Shown: one piece after another, positions 7,360 to 16,380 of the stretch
Numbering within the stretch: position 1 is the first letter of the stretch
How the letters are laid out: each line of letters begins with the position of its first letter
Source of the DNA: an uncultured Bacteroidales bacterium
GTDB lineage: Bacteria > Bacteroidota > Bacteroidia > Bacteroidales > UBA3663
NCBI GenBank assembly: GCA_937899265.1
Contig: CALBPV010000063.1
Coordinates: 1-25,776, forward strand
DNA length: 25,776 nucleotides
Direction of reading: 5' to 3'
Notes under the pieces: generated by a model
Databases searched by the model: none
What the model saw: only the letters and a program-made list of their open reading frames with translations
Told to the model about the DNA's origin: nothing
Position numbers and translations under genes: made by a program

Positions 7360-8154
7360 TCAGACCGAAACGATGCCTTTGATGTGGGGATGACACTGAT
7401 AATCCGAGAGCGTAAAATCCTCATATTGGAAATCGCGGATGTCTTTCACTGCGGGGTTGAGCGTCATTTTGGGCAGCGGATAAGGCTCACGAGTGAGCTG
7501 AAGTTTGACCTGGTCAAGGTGGTTCAGATAGATGTGGGCATCGCCCAAAGTGTGGACAAAGGTACCGGGCTGAAGTCCCGTCACCTGAGCTGTCATCATG
7601 AGCAACAGGGCATAGGACGCAATGTTGAAAGGCACGCCCAGAAAGATGTCGGCCGAACGCTGATAAAGCTGAAGCGAAAGTTTGCCTTCGGCTACATAGA
7701 ACTGGAAGAACATGTGGCAGGGCGGCAACGCCATCTGCGGCACATCGGCCACATTCCAGGCCGAGACGACGATACGCCGTGAGTCGGGATGGGTCTTGAT
7801 GGTCTCTATGGCATCCATCAGCTGGTCAATGCTTCCGCCGTCGTAGTCTCGCCACGCACGCCACTGTTTGCCGTAAACGGGGCCCAATTCGCCGTCGGGT
7901 CCTGCCCATTCATTCCAGATACGAACGCCTCGCTCTTGGAGCCACCGGGCATTGGTATTTCCCTGAATGAACCAAAGAAGTTCGTAGATGATGGACTTAA
8001 GATGAAGTTTTTTGGTCGTCAGCAACGGAAAGCCGTCGGAAAGATTGAATCGCATTTGGTGTCCGAAAACGCTTACTGTTCCGGTCCCAGTACGGTCTTT
8101 CTTTTGCACTCCTTCCTTCAAAACCCGCTCAATTAAGTCTAAATATTGTCTCAT
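7360..8154 (-). CDS. thyA: Thymidylate synthase
   Basis: Methylates dUMP to dTMP with methylenetetrahydrofolate. At 264 aa it has exactly the length of the E. coli enzyme. Visible motifs are RTGTGT (21-26) for phosphate binding, the catalytic C146 in ALPPCHMFFQ, the QRSADIFLGVPFNIASYA dUMP and folate pocket, and the HIYLNHLDQ segment. The C-terminus ends GIVSV, so the terminal residue is Val as in many bacteria. It is the first gene of a minus-strand run, followed directly by the sugar transferase; folA, a frequent partner, is not adjacent. A TAnnTTTG element lies 28 nt upstream of the start. Confidence 0.97.
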   Translation of the reverse strand: MRQYLDLIERVLKEGVQKKDRTGTGTVSVFGHQMRFNLSDGFPLLTTKKLHLKSIIYELLWFIQGNTNARWLQERGVRIWNEWAGPDGELGPVYGKQWRAWRDYDGGSIDQLMDAIETIKTHPDSRRIVVSAWNVADVPQMALPPCHMFFQFYVAEGKLSLQLYQRSADIFLGVPFNIASYALLLMMTAQVTGLQPGTFVHTLGDAHIYLNHLDQVKLQLTREPYPLPKMTLNPAVKDIRDFQYEDFTLSDYQCHPHIKGIVSV

Positions 8155-8181
8155 AATGCAAATTTTTCAGAAATTATGCCG

Positions 8182-8189
8182 CAAATATA
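8182..8189 (-). promoter_or_regulatory. -7 promoter element for thyA
   Basis: The minus strand reads TATATTTG, matching TAnnTTTG, with a predicted start near 8176. It sits back to back with the lptC element at 8202-8209, only 12 bp away, so the two divergent promoters overlap and could compete for RNA polymerase. Confidence 0.6.
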
Positions 8190-8201
8190 AAGAATTTTTC
8201 G

Positions 8202-8209
8202 TAACTTTG
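8202..8209 (+). promoter_or_regulatory. -7 promoter element for the lptC operon
   Basis: TAACTTTG matches TAnnTTTG and lies 48 nt before the lptC ATG, which gives a leader of about 40 nt. The -33 element is not clear. Confidence 0.6.
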
Positions 8210-8257
8210 CACCGCCAAATCGGAAAAATCGTTCCTTTGTGGCGTTTTTTTAACAAA

Positions 8258-8842
8258 ATGAGAAAAATTCTGACATTTATCATAGTCTGTTTGACTGTTT
8301 CGGTCATCTATTCGTGCGGCGATGATTCCAAAATCGCTGTCGAAGACGACACCCTCAGCGGCAACATTCCCGGCATGGTGACGCGAGACGTCTCGATGCA
8401 GGTGAGCGACTCGGGCATCATCCGCTATCTGGCCACAGCTCCCCTTTGGAAGAACTACAGCCTCGACGCCTCCAACCGCTACCAGTATTTCCCCGAGGGC
8501 ATCCACATCGTGATGGTAGATTCGCTGCTTAATCCCGAGGCCAGCATTGTGGCCGACACTGCCTACAACTACGAAAGCAAACAGTTGTGGCACCTCATCA
8601 ACGATGTCGTTATCGAGAATCTCCAAAACGAGAAGTTCATGACCAACGACCTCTTCTGGGACATGCGCCGCCACCGGGTCTATAGCGACTCATTCATCCA
8701 CATTGAGCGTCCGGATGCCATCATCGAGGGCATCGGATTCACGTCAACCGATGATTTCACGGAGTACACCCTTCGTGAGACTTCCGGCATCTTCTCGCGC
8801 GAGAATGCCGATACTTTGAACCGTACGCCGTCCGAGCCATGA
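8258..8842 (+). CDS. lptC: LptC-like lipoprotein, LPS export
   Basis: Periplasmic bridge component that passes lipopolysaccharide from the LptB2FG transporter towards LptA. The 194-aa product begins with a lipoprotein signal, MRKILTFIIVCLTVSVIYSC, with C20 as the lipidated residue, where E. coli LptC has an uncleaved anchor. The remainder shows the alternating beta pattern of the OstA/LptC fold, with family-type segments such as ATAPLWKNYSLD, YQYFPEGIHIVMVD and YNYESKQLWHLINDVV. The ATG at 8258 is chosen over upstream in-frame codons because it opens the signal peptide and lies downstream of the promoter. Its stop overlaps the next start in ATGA, so the two are translationally coupled. Confidence 0.85.
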   Translation: MRKILTFIIVCLTVSVIYSCGDDSKIAVEDDTLSGNIPGMVTRDVSMQVSDSGIIRYLATAPLWKNYSLDASNRYQYFPEGIHIVMVDSLLNPEASIVADTAYNYESKQLWHLINDVVIENLQNEKFMTNDLFWDMRRHRVYSDSFIHIERPDAIIEGIGFTSTDDFTEYTLRETSGIFSRENADTLNRTPSEP

Positions 8843-10098
8843 CCGCCCTGCTCCTGTCCATCCTCGTCACGCTGCTCTTCAGCGCTCTGTTCTCCGGCAC
8901 CGAGATTTCCTTCTTCTCGGCCAATCGAGTGCGTCTGGAGCTCGACAACCAGAAGGGAGGCAAGGTGGCCGACATTCTCAAGTACTTCTACGACCACAGC
9001 GAGCGTTTCATCTCGACGATGTTGGTGGGCAACAACATTTCCCTCATCTTCTACGGCATCTTCATGGGCAAACTCTTCGGTCCCATGATTACGGCCCACA
9101 TCACCGACAGCCCCTTCCTCGTGGCTCTTATCCAAACCTTGCTCTCCACCGTCATCATCCTCATCACGGGCGAATATCTCCCCAAGTCGCTCTTCCGGCT
9201 GAATCCCAACACGATGTTGAGAACCTTTGCCATACCTTTATATATAATATATTGGCTGCTCTACCCCATTTCGTCGTTTTCCACCTGGCTGTCACACTGT
9301 ATTCTGCACTTCGCAGGCATCAAAGTCAAGCGCGAAACCACCGAAAAACTCTCGCGCGTCGATCTCGACTTCTTCGTGCAGCAGAGTCTCGACCATGCGC
9401 CCGAGGAGTCGGAGCAGGAACAGGAACTCCAACTTTTCCAGAACGCCCTCGAATTTCGCAATATCAAGGTGCGCGACTGCATGATTCCCCGCAACGAGCT
9501 GACAGCCGTAGATGTGACCACGTCCATCGGGAAACTCAACAAAATCTTCACCGAGACCGGATTTAGCAAGATTCCCGTCTATGAAGGCGACATCGACAAT
9601 ATCGTGGGCTACATCCATTCGTCCGAACTCTTCAAGGGTTCCAAGAAGCCCGAGATTCTCTCCATTCCCTTCGTGCCCGAAGCCATGCCGGCCAACCGAG
9701 TACTCAAAATCCTGATGGAGAAAAAGCGCAGCATAGCCGCCGTTGTCGATGAATTCGGCGGAACGGCCGGAATCGTCACGATGGAGGACCTCTTCGAGGA
9801 AATCATAGGCGACATCGAGGACGAACACGACCACAACCGGCTCGTCGGAAAACAAATCGGCGAGGGAGAATGGGAATTCTCCGGACGCGCAGAGATTGAC
9901 AAAATCAACGAAGAGTTCGACCTCAACCTCCCCGAGTCAGAAGACTACCTCACACTCGCCGGTCTCGTGCTCCACGAACTCCAGACCTTCCCCCACGAAG
10001 GCGATTTCGTGGATCTTCCCGAACAGAAGATTCACATGGTCATCACCAAAACAAGCGCCACAAAAGTGGAGCTCATTCGGGTGAAAATTGAAAAATGA
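8839..10098 (+). CDS. CNNM/DUF21-CBS-CorC membrane protein (hemolysin family)
   Basis: Integral membrane protein of the CNNM/CorB family, whose members are linked to Mg2+ or Co2+ transport; the hemolysin name is historical. The 419 aa divide into an N-terminal transmembrane DUF21 domain (about 1-170, with the conserved FSALFSGTEISFFSANRVRL), a Bateman pair of CBS domains (about 200-325, RDCMIPRNEL and AVVDEFGGTAGIVTMEDL) and a C-terminal CorC/HlyC domain (about 340-417, GRAEIDKINEEFDLNLPE). The start overlaps the lptC stop by four bases. This order of lptC, CNNM protein and PpiD-like protein recurs in Bacteroidales. The transported ion is not established. Confidence 0.92.
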   Translation: MTALLLSILVTLLFSALFSGTEISFFSANRVRLELDNQKGGKVADILKYFYDHSERFISTMLVGNNISLIFYGIFMGKLFGPMITAHITDSPFLVALIQTLLSTVIILITGEYLPKSLFRLNPNTMLRTFAIPLYIIYWLLYPISSFSTWLSHCILHFAGIKVKRETTEKLSRVDLDFFVQQSLDHAPEESEQEQELQLFQNALEFRNIKVRDCMIPRNELTAVDVTTSIGKLNKIFTETGFSKIPVYEGDIDNIVGYIHSSELFKGSKKPEILSIPFVPEAMPANRVLKILMEKKRSIAAVVDEFGGTAGIVTMEDLFEEIIGDIEDEHDHNRLVGKQIGEGEWEFSGRAEIDKINEEFDLNLPESEDYLTLAGLVLHELQTFPHEGDFVDLPEQKIHMVITKTSATKVELIRVKIEK

Positions 10099-10196
10099 CC
10101 CTCCAGAATTGACAGATAGAGATACTTTTTGCGGCAAAATTGGCCTAAAATGAAAGATTTTTGGCTTCGGATACCCGTTATGTGAAAAAAAATCCG

Positions 10197-10204
10197 TATC
10201 TTTG
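10197..10204 (+). promoter_or_regulatory. -7 promoter element for the PpiD-like gene
   Basis: TATCTTTG matches TAnnTTTG and lies 53 nt before the ATG at 10258. It gives this gene its own transcription start despite its position behind lptC and the CNNM gene. The 159-bp gap holds no other feature that I see. Confidence 0.65.
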
Positions 10205-10257
10205 CGCGCTTTTTGTAAGTATAAAATAACAAACAAATAAATAAACTCAACTAAGAA

Positions 10258-12369
10258 ATGGCAACATTACAACGTATTCGCAACCATTCGGTCGCCCTCC
10301 TCGTAATCGTGGGCTTGGCTATGGCAGCGTTTATCATCGGTGACTTGCTCACGAGCTCCAGCTCCATCATGCAGAGCAGCCGAGACAAAGTCGTCACCGT
10401 AAATGGGAAAAAAGTAACTTACGAAGAATTCGAAACCGAGCGCAATCGCAAGCAGGAATTCGTCAAAGCCATGTACAATCAGGACATTGACAACTCTGCC
10501 ACCGAGCAACTCACCCAGCAGGTTTACAACGAGTTCGTCACCAAGCTCCTCCTCAACGAGGCTTGTGAGGAAACCGGTCTTAGCGTAACTCCCGGCGAGG
10601 TGAACGAGCTGGTGCAGGGTACCCACACCTCCAGCGTGCTCAAGCAGCTCTTCGGCGAACAGAACGCCAAAGCTGCCGGCGCTTATTTCGCCAACATCAT
10701 CATCAACGACTCTTGGGAAGAGGCTCAGCAGCAGATACCCTTTGCTACCCAAAGCAATTGGGCCGAGATTGAGGATCAAATCAAGTTGGTTCGCACCATC
10801 GAGAAGTACAACACCCTCATCGGTACCGCTGTGAAGCCCAACAAACTCGAAGCCGAGGACAACTTCGCAGGCGACAACGAACAGGCTACCTTTGCCTACG
10901 TTCGCAAGTCGGCCTACACCGTAGCCGACAGCCTCATCAAGGTGAGCGACAAGGATCTCAAGGCATACTATCAGTCTTCGAAGCGTCTCTTCAAGACTCC
11001 CGATATGGTGACACTCGCCTACATCGCAGTGCCCCTCCGTCCCTCTCAGGCCGATTTCCAGTCTGCTCTCGCCGACATGCAGGCCGTTGAGGAAGAATTC
11101 AAGTCTGCCGATGACATCAGCGACCTCGTCAACTCCAACTCTGAAGTTCCCTATCTCGACGCTTTTGTCCGCATGGACGCTTTCGAAGGCGAGGTTCGGG
11201 ATTTCGTCGAGAACGGACAGAAGAACGATTTCTACGCTCCCTCTCTTCAGGATGCCAACTCCTACGTTATGGCACGCATCCTCGACAAGACCGTAGCTCC
11301 CGATTCGTTCCAGGTGGAACTGATGATGTTTGCCGATCAGGCCAAATACGATTCCGTGGCTGCCCTCAAACTTACGGTTGACAGCGTTTTCACCAATGCT
11401 GCCATTACCGCCAACGAGAATTCCCAGCTCGCCCAGCAGGCAGGCCGTTTGGGTTGGATGAACGAGGCTCAGCTCCTCAACCAGCTCGGCAATGAACTCC
11501 GCAACCAGGTTGTAGCCACCCGCAAGGGCAATATCTTCAAGTATGAGACCGACGGTGTACAGAAGGTTTACTACATCGGTCGTGTGACCGACCTTACGGC
11601 TCCTGTCCAGAAGGCCAAAGTGGCCATCTATGCCACCACCGTATCGCCCTCTTCAGCTACGCGTCGCACCGAATACGGCAAGCTCAACAACTTCCTCACC
11701 GACTTCAAGACCGTCAAAGCCATGCGCGACAGCGCCCGCTCACGGGGCTTCAATATGCTCGAGGCCAATGTCTATACCAACTCCAGTCAGGTAGGCCGCG
11801 TCTCCGATGCCCGTCAGGCCGTCCGTTTCGGATTCGAGAACAAGGTCAACACCGTCAGCGAAATCTACGAATGCGGTGACAACCTCCTCGTGGTTGCTCC
11901 CGTTCGCAAAGTCGAAGCCGGATACTCTTCGCTCAGCGACACCCTCTTCCAGCAGCAAGTCCGCAATCTCCTCGTGATGCCTGCCAAGAAGGTTGAATAT
12001 CTCGTTGAGGAAGCCAATCGCGTGAGCGACAAAACCCTTCAGGGCTACGCTCAGGCTTTCGGTGCCGACATCGACACCGCCAAGTTTGTCAACTTCAACC
12101 TCGCTTCCATTTCGGGTCTCGGCAACGAACCCGCTGTGATAGCTTCAGCGCTGAAGGCCGACAAGGGCGCTTTGGTAGGCCCCATTGCAGGCAAGAACAA
12201 TGTCGTTGTGCTCCAGCTCATCGACAAGGTCGGCAAGGACCTCCAGTACGACGAGGCCGCACGCATCCAGACGGTGGCTTCCGGTCGTGAGTACGCTGCT
12301 GCCGCACAGCCCCTCAACACTCTCCAGCAGGAGGCTGACATCGAAGACAACCGCGTCACTTTCTATTGA
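10258..12369 (+). CDS. SurA/PpiD-like periplasmic chaperone with degenerate parvulin domain
   Basis: A 703-aa protein anchored by one N-terminal helix (about residues 12-30, VALLVIVGLAMAAFIIGDLL) with the rest in the periplasm. Residues 35-260 form the SurA-N/PpiD chaperone region (VVTVNGKKVTYEEFETERN, then NEFVTKLLLNEACEETGLSV). A parvulin-like module follows at about 350-460, recognisable by LAQQAGRLGWM, the counterpart of the usual GGDLGWF. In its first strand the usual S/R-H-I-L is replaced by QVELMM, so the conserved active-site His is missing and isomerase activity is doubtful. It is probably an outer membrane protein folding factor. A terminator follows 18 nt after the stop. Confidence 0.85.
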   Translation: MATLQRIRNHSVALLVIVGLAMAAFIIGDLLTSSSSIMQSSRDKVVTVNGKKVTYEEFETERNRKQEFVKAMYNQDIDNSATEQLTQQVYNEFVTKLLLNEACEETGLSVTPGEVNELVQGTHTSSVLKQLFGEQNAKAAGAYFANIIINDSWEEAQQQIPFATQSNWAEIEDQIKLVRTIEKYNTLIGTAVKPNKLEAEDNFAGDNEQATFAYVRKSAYTVADSLIKVSDKDLKAYYQSSKRLFKTPDMVTLAYIAVPLRPSQADFQSALADMQAVEEEFKSADDISDLVNSNSEVPYLDAFVRMDAFEGEVRDFVENGQKNDFYAPSLQDANSYVMARILDKTVAPDSFQVELMMFADQAKYDSVAALKLTVDSVFTNAAITANENSQLAQQAGRLGWMNEAQLLNQLGNELRNQVVATRKGNIFKYETDGVQKVYYIGRVTDLTAPVQKAKVAIYATTVSPSSATRRTEYGKLNNFLTDFKTVKAMRDSARSRGFNMLEANVYTNSSQVGRVSDARQAVRFGFENKVNTVSEIYECGDNLLVVAPVRKVEAGYSSLSDTLFQQQVRNLLVMPAKKVEYLVEEANRVSDKTLQGYAQAFGADIDTAKFVNFNLASISGLGNEPAVIASALKADKGALVGPIAGKNNVVVLQLIDKVGKDLQYDEAARIQTVASGREYAAAAQPLNTLQQEADIEDNRVTFY

Positions 12370-12386
12370 TATTGAAATATTCTCAC

Positions 12387-12417
12387 AAGCGGCGGGTTCC
12401 GGCTCGCCGCTTTTTTT
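12387..12417 (+). terminator. Rho-independent terminator after the PpiD-like gene
   Basis: AAGCGGCG (12387-12394) pairs with CGCCGCTT (12405-12412) and runs into seven T residues. It lies only 20 nt before the rlmN start with no promoter between, so some readthrough into rlmN is probably needed. Confidence 0.85.
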
Positions 12418-12436
12418 ATTTCCTTCCGAACCGACA

Positions 12437-13468
12437 ATGGAACCTTTATTAGGCAAAAGCCTCCCGCAGCTTCAGGAGATATGCGCCGCGCTGGGGATGC
12501 CCAAGTTCACCGCCCGACAGATAGCCCAGTGGATTTATGAAAAACGTGTGGGATCTATCGACGGCATGACCAATCTCTCCAAAGCCCACCGCGCCCTGTT
12601 GGCCGAACACTACGAGATTGGCCTTTCCGCCCCTGCCGACCGTGCTGTCTCTTCCGACGGCACTGTCAAATATCTGTTCCGAACAGCTACCGGCAAACTC
12701 ATCGAGACCGTTTATATCCCCGACGGCGAACGAGCCACGCTGTGTGTGTCGTCGCAGATGGGGTGCAAGATGAACTGTCTTTTCTGCCAGACGGGCAAAC
12801 AGGGTTTCAACGGCAACCTCACCACAGCCGAGATTCTCAACCAGATTTTTGCCGTCCCCGAGTCGCAGAGCCTCACCAATGTGGTCTTCATGGGTATGGG
12901 CGAACCGCTCGACAATCCCAACGGACTCTTTCCCGCTCTCGATGTGATGACGGCTCACTGGGGCATGGCCTGGAGTCCCAAACGAATCACCGTTTCGACC
13001 ATCGGCCACCTGCCTCAACTCCCCCGTCTGTTGGAGGAACAGCAGTGCCATGTGGCCATCTCCATCCACAGTCCCTTCCCCGAGGAACGTCTCTCGCTCA
13101 TGCCGGTTCAGAAAGCCTACCCCATCGACGATGTGTTGGCGCTCCTGCGAAAATATGATTTCAGTCACCAGCGTCACCTCACGTTCGAATACATCGTCTT
13201 TGCCGGCCTCAACGACGATGCCGTTCATGCGCGGGCACTCATCCGAATGCTCTCCGGCCTGGATTGCAAGGTGAACCTCATCCGATTTCATGCCATCCCC
13301 AACGTCCCGCTCCAAACCTCCGAAACGGACAAGATGGAGCGTTTCCGCGACATCCTCAATCGTCACGGCATCACGGCCACTGTCCGAGCCTCCAGAGGCG
13401 AGGACATCTTTGCGGCCTGCGGGATGCTGTCATCCCTTCGGGGAGAAATAAAGAATCCGGAACTTTGA
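12437..13468 (+). CDS. rlmN: Dual-specificity 23S rRNA/tRNA adenine-C2 methyltransferase (radical SAM)
   Basis: Methylates C2 of A2503 in 23S rRNA and of A37 in some tRNAs, a modification that affects translational fidelity. The 343-aa product has the RlmN layout: a helical N-terminal RNA-binding domain (1-90), the radical SAM cluster CxxxCxxC at C110, C114 and C117 (GCKMNCLFC), the SAM motif GMGEP, and a C-terminal cysteine, C328 in AACGM, the methyl-carrying residue of the family. Cfr-type resistance enzymes share this layout, but the QTGKQGF and GMGEPLDN motifs and the context favour RlmN. The ATG at 12437 is chosen because upstream in-frame sequence runs antisense-like through the terminator. 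No promoter was found between it and the preceding terminator. Confidence 0.93.
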   Translation: MEPLLGKSLPQLQEICAALGMPKFTARQIAQWIYEKRVGSIDGMTNLSKAHRALLAEHYEIGLSAPADRAVSSDGTVKYLFRTATGKLIETVYIPDGERATLCVSSQMGCKMNCLFCQTGKQGFNGNLTTAEILNQIFAVPESQSLTNVVFMGMGEPLDNPNGLFPALDVMTAHWGMAWSPKRITVSTIGHLPQLPRLLEEQQCHVAISIHSPFPEERLSLMPVQKAYPIDDVLALLRKYDFSHQRHLTFEYIVFAGLNDDAVHARALIRMLSGLDCKVNLIRFHAIPNVPLQTSETDKMERFRDILNRHGITATVRASRGEDIFAACGMLSSLRGEIKNPEL

Positions 13469-13481
13469 GTCCGGATTTTTT
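13454..13481 (+). terminator. Terminator embedding the rlmN stop codon
   Basis: AATCCGGA (13454-13461) pairs with TCCGGATT (13470-13477), followed by a T run to 13481. The 8-base loop contains the rlmN TGA (13466-13468), so ribosomes finishing rlmN would cover the 5' arm of the hairpin. Confidence 0.8.
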
Positions 13482-13502
13482 GTTTTCTTTGAGGTTTGTT
13501 TT

Positions 13503-14771
13503 TTATTGAAATACTGCGGAGAAGACTGTTTCGGTCGCTCCTGCATTGTCGTGCACATAGCGACCTGCCTTCTCCCCTGCTTCGCGGAGGGCTTTCCGAT
13601 CGGCAATGAAACCGTCCACCGCCGCTTCGTAGTCTGTGGCCCGTGTGATGGGGAATCCTCCCTTGCAGTCTATCAGTCCCAATGCCTCGCGGAAGGCCTG
13701 ATGGTTGGGGCCGAATATCACCGGAATGCCATAGACGGCAGCTTCCAGTGTGTTGTGGATGCCCACACCGAATCCGCCTCCTATGTAGGCTGCGTCGCCG
13801 TAGCGGTAGATGGAAGAGAGAAAACCGATGGCATCGATGATGAGACAATCGACAGACTCTGCCTTCGCAATGGCCTCAACGGTCTGTCCTGCGTCCAGGA
13901 GAGGTTTGATTTCCGAATAGCGGAGGAAGGGTCGTTTCAGGCCGGCCATGATTTGTTCGATATGGCTCTCGTGTATCTCGTGGGGCGCAATGATGAGTCG
14001 CATCTCGGGATGACGGTTGAAATGGAGCAAAAGGATTTCCTCATCCTTGGGCCACGACGAACCGGCAATGAGCGTGAAGGCGCTTTTCTTGCGGAAAGCT
14101 TCGGCCCAGGGCAGATTCTTGGCTTGCTCGCAAATGGCTATTACGCGGTCGAACCGGGTGTCACCGCAGATGGTGACGTTACCCTCCACACCGATGCCCG
14201 CCAGCAGTTGTTTCGACTCTTCGTCCTGTACGAAAAGGTGACGGAACATTCCCAGCATCGGACGGAATGTGCATCCGTACCATTGGAAGAAACTCTGCTC
14301 CTTGCGGAAGATGCCCGATATCAGATAGCAGGGAACATCCTTCTCCCGAAGAGCCTCGAGCACGTTGCCCCAAAATTCATACTTCACAAAGAATGCTAAC
14401 TCGGGCTTCGCCAATGCTACAAAACGGCGGGCTTCCGACCGCAGGTCGTAGGGCAGATACATCACTATGTCGGCTCCCTTGTAGTTCTTCCTCACCTCAT
14501 AGCCCGATGGCGAGAAGAAGGTCACCAGCAGTTTGTATTCGGGATGTGTCTCGCGGAGGGCTTCCATCAGCGGACGTCCCTGCTCAAACTCGCCCAGTGA
14601 GGAGGCATGGAACCACACGTATCGGTCGCCTTCCTTCCTCTTTTCGCGAAGGAACGTCTCCCAGCCTTTGCGACCCTGCTCCATGAGCACGGCTTTTTTA
14701 TGGCCGAAAGCTGCGGCTGTTTTGACGGCTGCTACGTATGCTCCTACACCTATATTATATATAAGGTTCAT
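13503..14771 (-). CDS. waaA: 3-deoxy-D-manno-octulosonic acid (Kdo) transferase
   Basis: Attaches Kdo from CMP-Kdo to lipid A precursor at the cytoplasmic face of the inner membrane, an essential step in LPS core synthesis. The 422-aa GT-B enzyme (GT30) has an N-terminal membrane-proximal helix (YNIGVGAYVAAVKTAAAFG), the motif WFHASSLGEFEQG with E61 as the counterpart of the catalytic base, a central GDTRFDR segment, and a nucleotide-binding half with APHEIHESHIEQI and GGGFGVGIHNTLEAAVYG. It lies about 100 nt behind gltX on the same strand. The intervening 14772-14871 holds only a short CGATATG/CATATCG hairpin and no clear promoter, so joint transcription is likely. Confidence 0.94.
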   Translation of the reverse strand: MNLIYNIGVGAYVAAVKTAAAFGHKKAVLMEQGRKGWETFLREKRKEGDRYVWFHASSLGEFEQGRPLMEALRETHPEYKLLVTFFSPSGYEVRKNYKGADIVMYLPYDLRSEARRFVALAKPELAFFVKYEFWGNVLEALREKDVPCYLISGIFRKEQSFFQWYGCTFRPMLGMFRHLFVQDEESKQLLAGIGVEGNVTICGDTRFDRVIAICEQAKNLPWAEAFRKKSAFTLIAGSSWPKDEEILLLHFNRHPEMRLIIAPHEIHESHIEQIMAGLKRPFLRYSEIKPLLDAGQTVEAIAKAESVDCLIIDAIGFLSSIYRYGDAAYIGGGFGVGIHNTLEAAVYGIPVIFGPNHQAFREALGLIDCKGGFPITRATDYEAAVDGFIADRKALREAGEKAGRYVHDNAGATETVFSAVFQ

Positions 14772-14871
14772 CGTCGTTCGTTATTTGTAGTTATTTTGCC
14801 GGATCTGTTGTCCCGATATGTTGTCATATCGATATGTCGGGGAGCCGGCCTGTCTATGTTACGGGGAGGTT

Positions 14872-16380
14872 TCAGACCTTCAGCGTTTCGACGGCTCTGC
14901 GGGCACGGGCCAGACTTTCCTCCTTGCCCAAGAAGTCGGTGATTGCGAAAATCTGGGGACCTCGGGCAGCTCCTACGAGAGTCACACGGAAAGCATTCAT
15001 CACCTTTCCTACGGGCCATTCCTTCGAGGCTATCCAGTCCATGACCTTGGGTTCGAGCGTTTCGCCCGTCCAATCCTCCTGTCCTTCGAGGAAGTCGCAG
15101 AGGGCGGCCACATATTCGGGAGCCTCGTCCTTCCACCATTTCTTGAGCGACTTGGCGTCAAACTCGGTCGGAGCCTGCCAGAAGAACGCACACTGTTCCC
15201 AAAGTTCCTTGGGAAGGTTCACACGCTCCTTCATCAGGGTCACTATCTGCTTCACGCGTTCGTCGCTCTCCTCCACTCCGTTGGCTTTCAGGTCGGCTTG
15301 GAGTGCATTGACAAGAATCTGCTCGTCACATTCCTGCAGGTAATGGTGGTTGAACCACAGCATCTTCTTCACGTCGAAGCGTGCACCGTTCTTGGAGCAG
15401 TGTTCGATATTGAAGCGCTCTATGAGTTGCTCCATTGTCATCACCTCGTTGTCATCGCCGGGATTCCAACCCAACAGGGCCAGAAAATTGACAACAGCCT
15501 CGGGCAGATAGCCGCTTTCGCGATAGCCCGATGCCATTGTGCCGGTCTTGGAATCTTTCCACTCGAGAGGGAATACGGGGAAACCGTATTTGTCGCCGTC
15601 TCTCTTCGAGAGTTTGCCGTTGCCCTCGGGTGCCAGGAGCAAGGGCAGGTGGGCAAAGCGGGGAGCCTGCCAGCCGAATGCCCGGTAGAGCAGCACGTGG
15701 AGAGGCGAAGAGGGCAACCATTCCTCGCCTCGTATGACATGTGTTACCTCCATCAAGTGGTCATCCACGATGTTGGCCAGGTGGTAGGTGGGCAGGTGGT
15801 CGGCACTCTTGTAGAGCACTTTGTCATCCAAGATTGAGCTGTTGATTTTCACCTCGCCGCGTATCATGTCGTTCACTACGACATCCTCTCCGGGCTCAAT
15901 CAGGAAACGCACCACATACTTCTCCCCTGCCTCTGTCATCCGGCGGGCTTCGTCGGCTCCAAGCGTCAGGCTGTTTCTCATCCGTCCGCGCGTGTAGGCA
16001 TCATACTGGAAGTTGGGTGTCTCTTTGCGGGCAGCCTCCAGCTCCTCGGGGGTGTCGAAGGCGTAGTAAGCCTTGCCCGCGGCCAGCAGTTCTTCCACAT
16101 ATTTTTTGTAGATTTCCCGACGCTCGCTCTGTCGGTAGGGACCTTTGTCGCCACCGAAGCTGACACCTTCGTCGAACTTGATGCCCAGCCAGGCAAAGGC
16201 ATCCAGAATATATTGTTCTGCACCGGGCACGAAACGGGTCGAGTCGGTGTCTTCGATACGGAAAATCAGGTCGCCGCCGTTCTGCTTGGCAAAGAGGTAA
16301 TTGTACAGACAGGTGCGGACACCGCCGATGTGGAGCGGACCCGTGGGAGAAGGCGCAAAACGCACACGTACTTTATTCAT
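14872..16380 (-). CDS. gltX: Glutamyl-tRNA synthetase
   Basis: Class I synthetase charging tRNA-Glu. The 502-aa product has the HIGH-type signature APSPTGPLHIGG (residues 10-20), the KMSKS-type loop GKLSKRDGDK near residue 260, FRIEDTD, and a C-terminal helical anticodon-binding region. The length suits a discriminating or non-discriminating bacterial GluRS; which of these cannot be told without knowing whether gatCAB and glnS are both present. The ATG at 16380 lies inside the end of xseB (8-nt overlap), so the two are translationally coupled. Confidence 0.96.
   Translation of the reverse strand: MNKVRVRFAPSPTGPLHIGGVRTCLYNYLFAKQNGGDLIFRIEDTDSTRFVPGAEQYILDAFAWLGIKFDEGVSFGGDKGPYRQSERREIYKKYVEELLAAGKAYYAFDTPEELEAARKETPNFQYDAYTRGRMRNSLTLGADEARRMTEAGEKYVVRFLIEPGEDVVVNDMIRGEVKINSSILDDKVLYKSADHLPTYHLANIVDDHLMEVTHVIRGEEWLPSSPLHVLLYRAFGWQAPRFAHLPLLLAPEGNGKLSKRDGDKYGFPVFPLEWKDSKTGTMASGYRESGYLPEAVVNFLALLGWNPGDDNEVMTMEQLIERFNIEHCSKNGARFDVKKMLWFNHHYLQECDEQILVNALQADLKANGVEESDERVKQIVTLMKERVNLPKELWEQCAFFWQAPTEFDAKSLKKWWKDEAPEYVAALCDFLEGQEDWTGETLEPKVMDWIASKEWPVGKVMNAFRVTLVGAARGPQIFAITDFLGKEESLARARRAVETLKV

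Noticed and set aside
14814..14831. CGATATG-TTGT-CATATCG hairpin between gltX and waaA
   Set aside because: A perfect but AT-rich 7-bp stem with no T run on either strand; too weak to call a terminator or operator.
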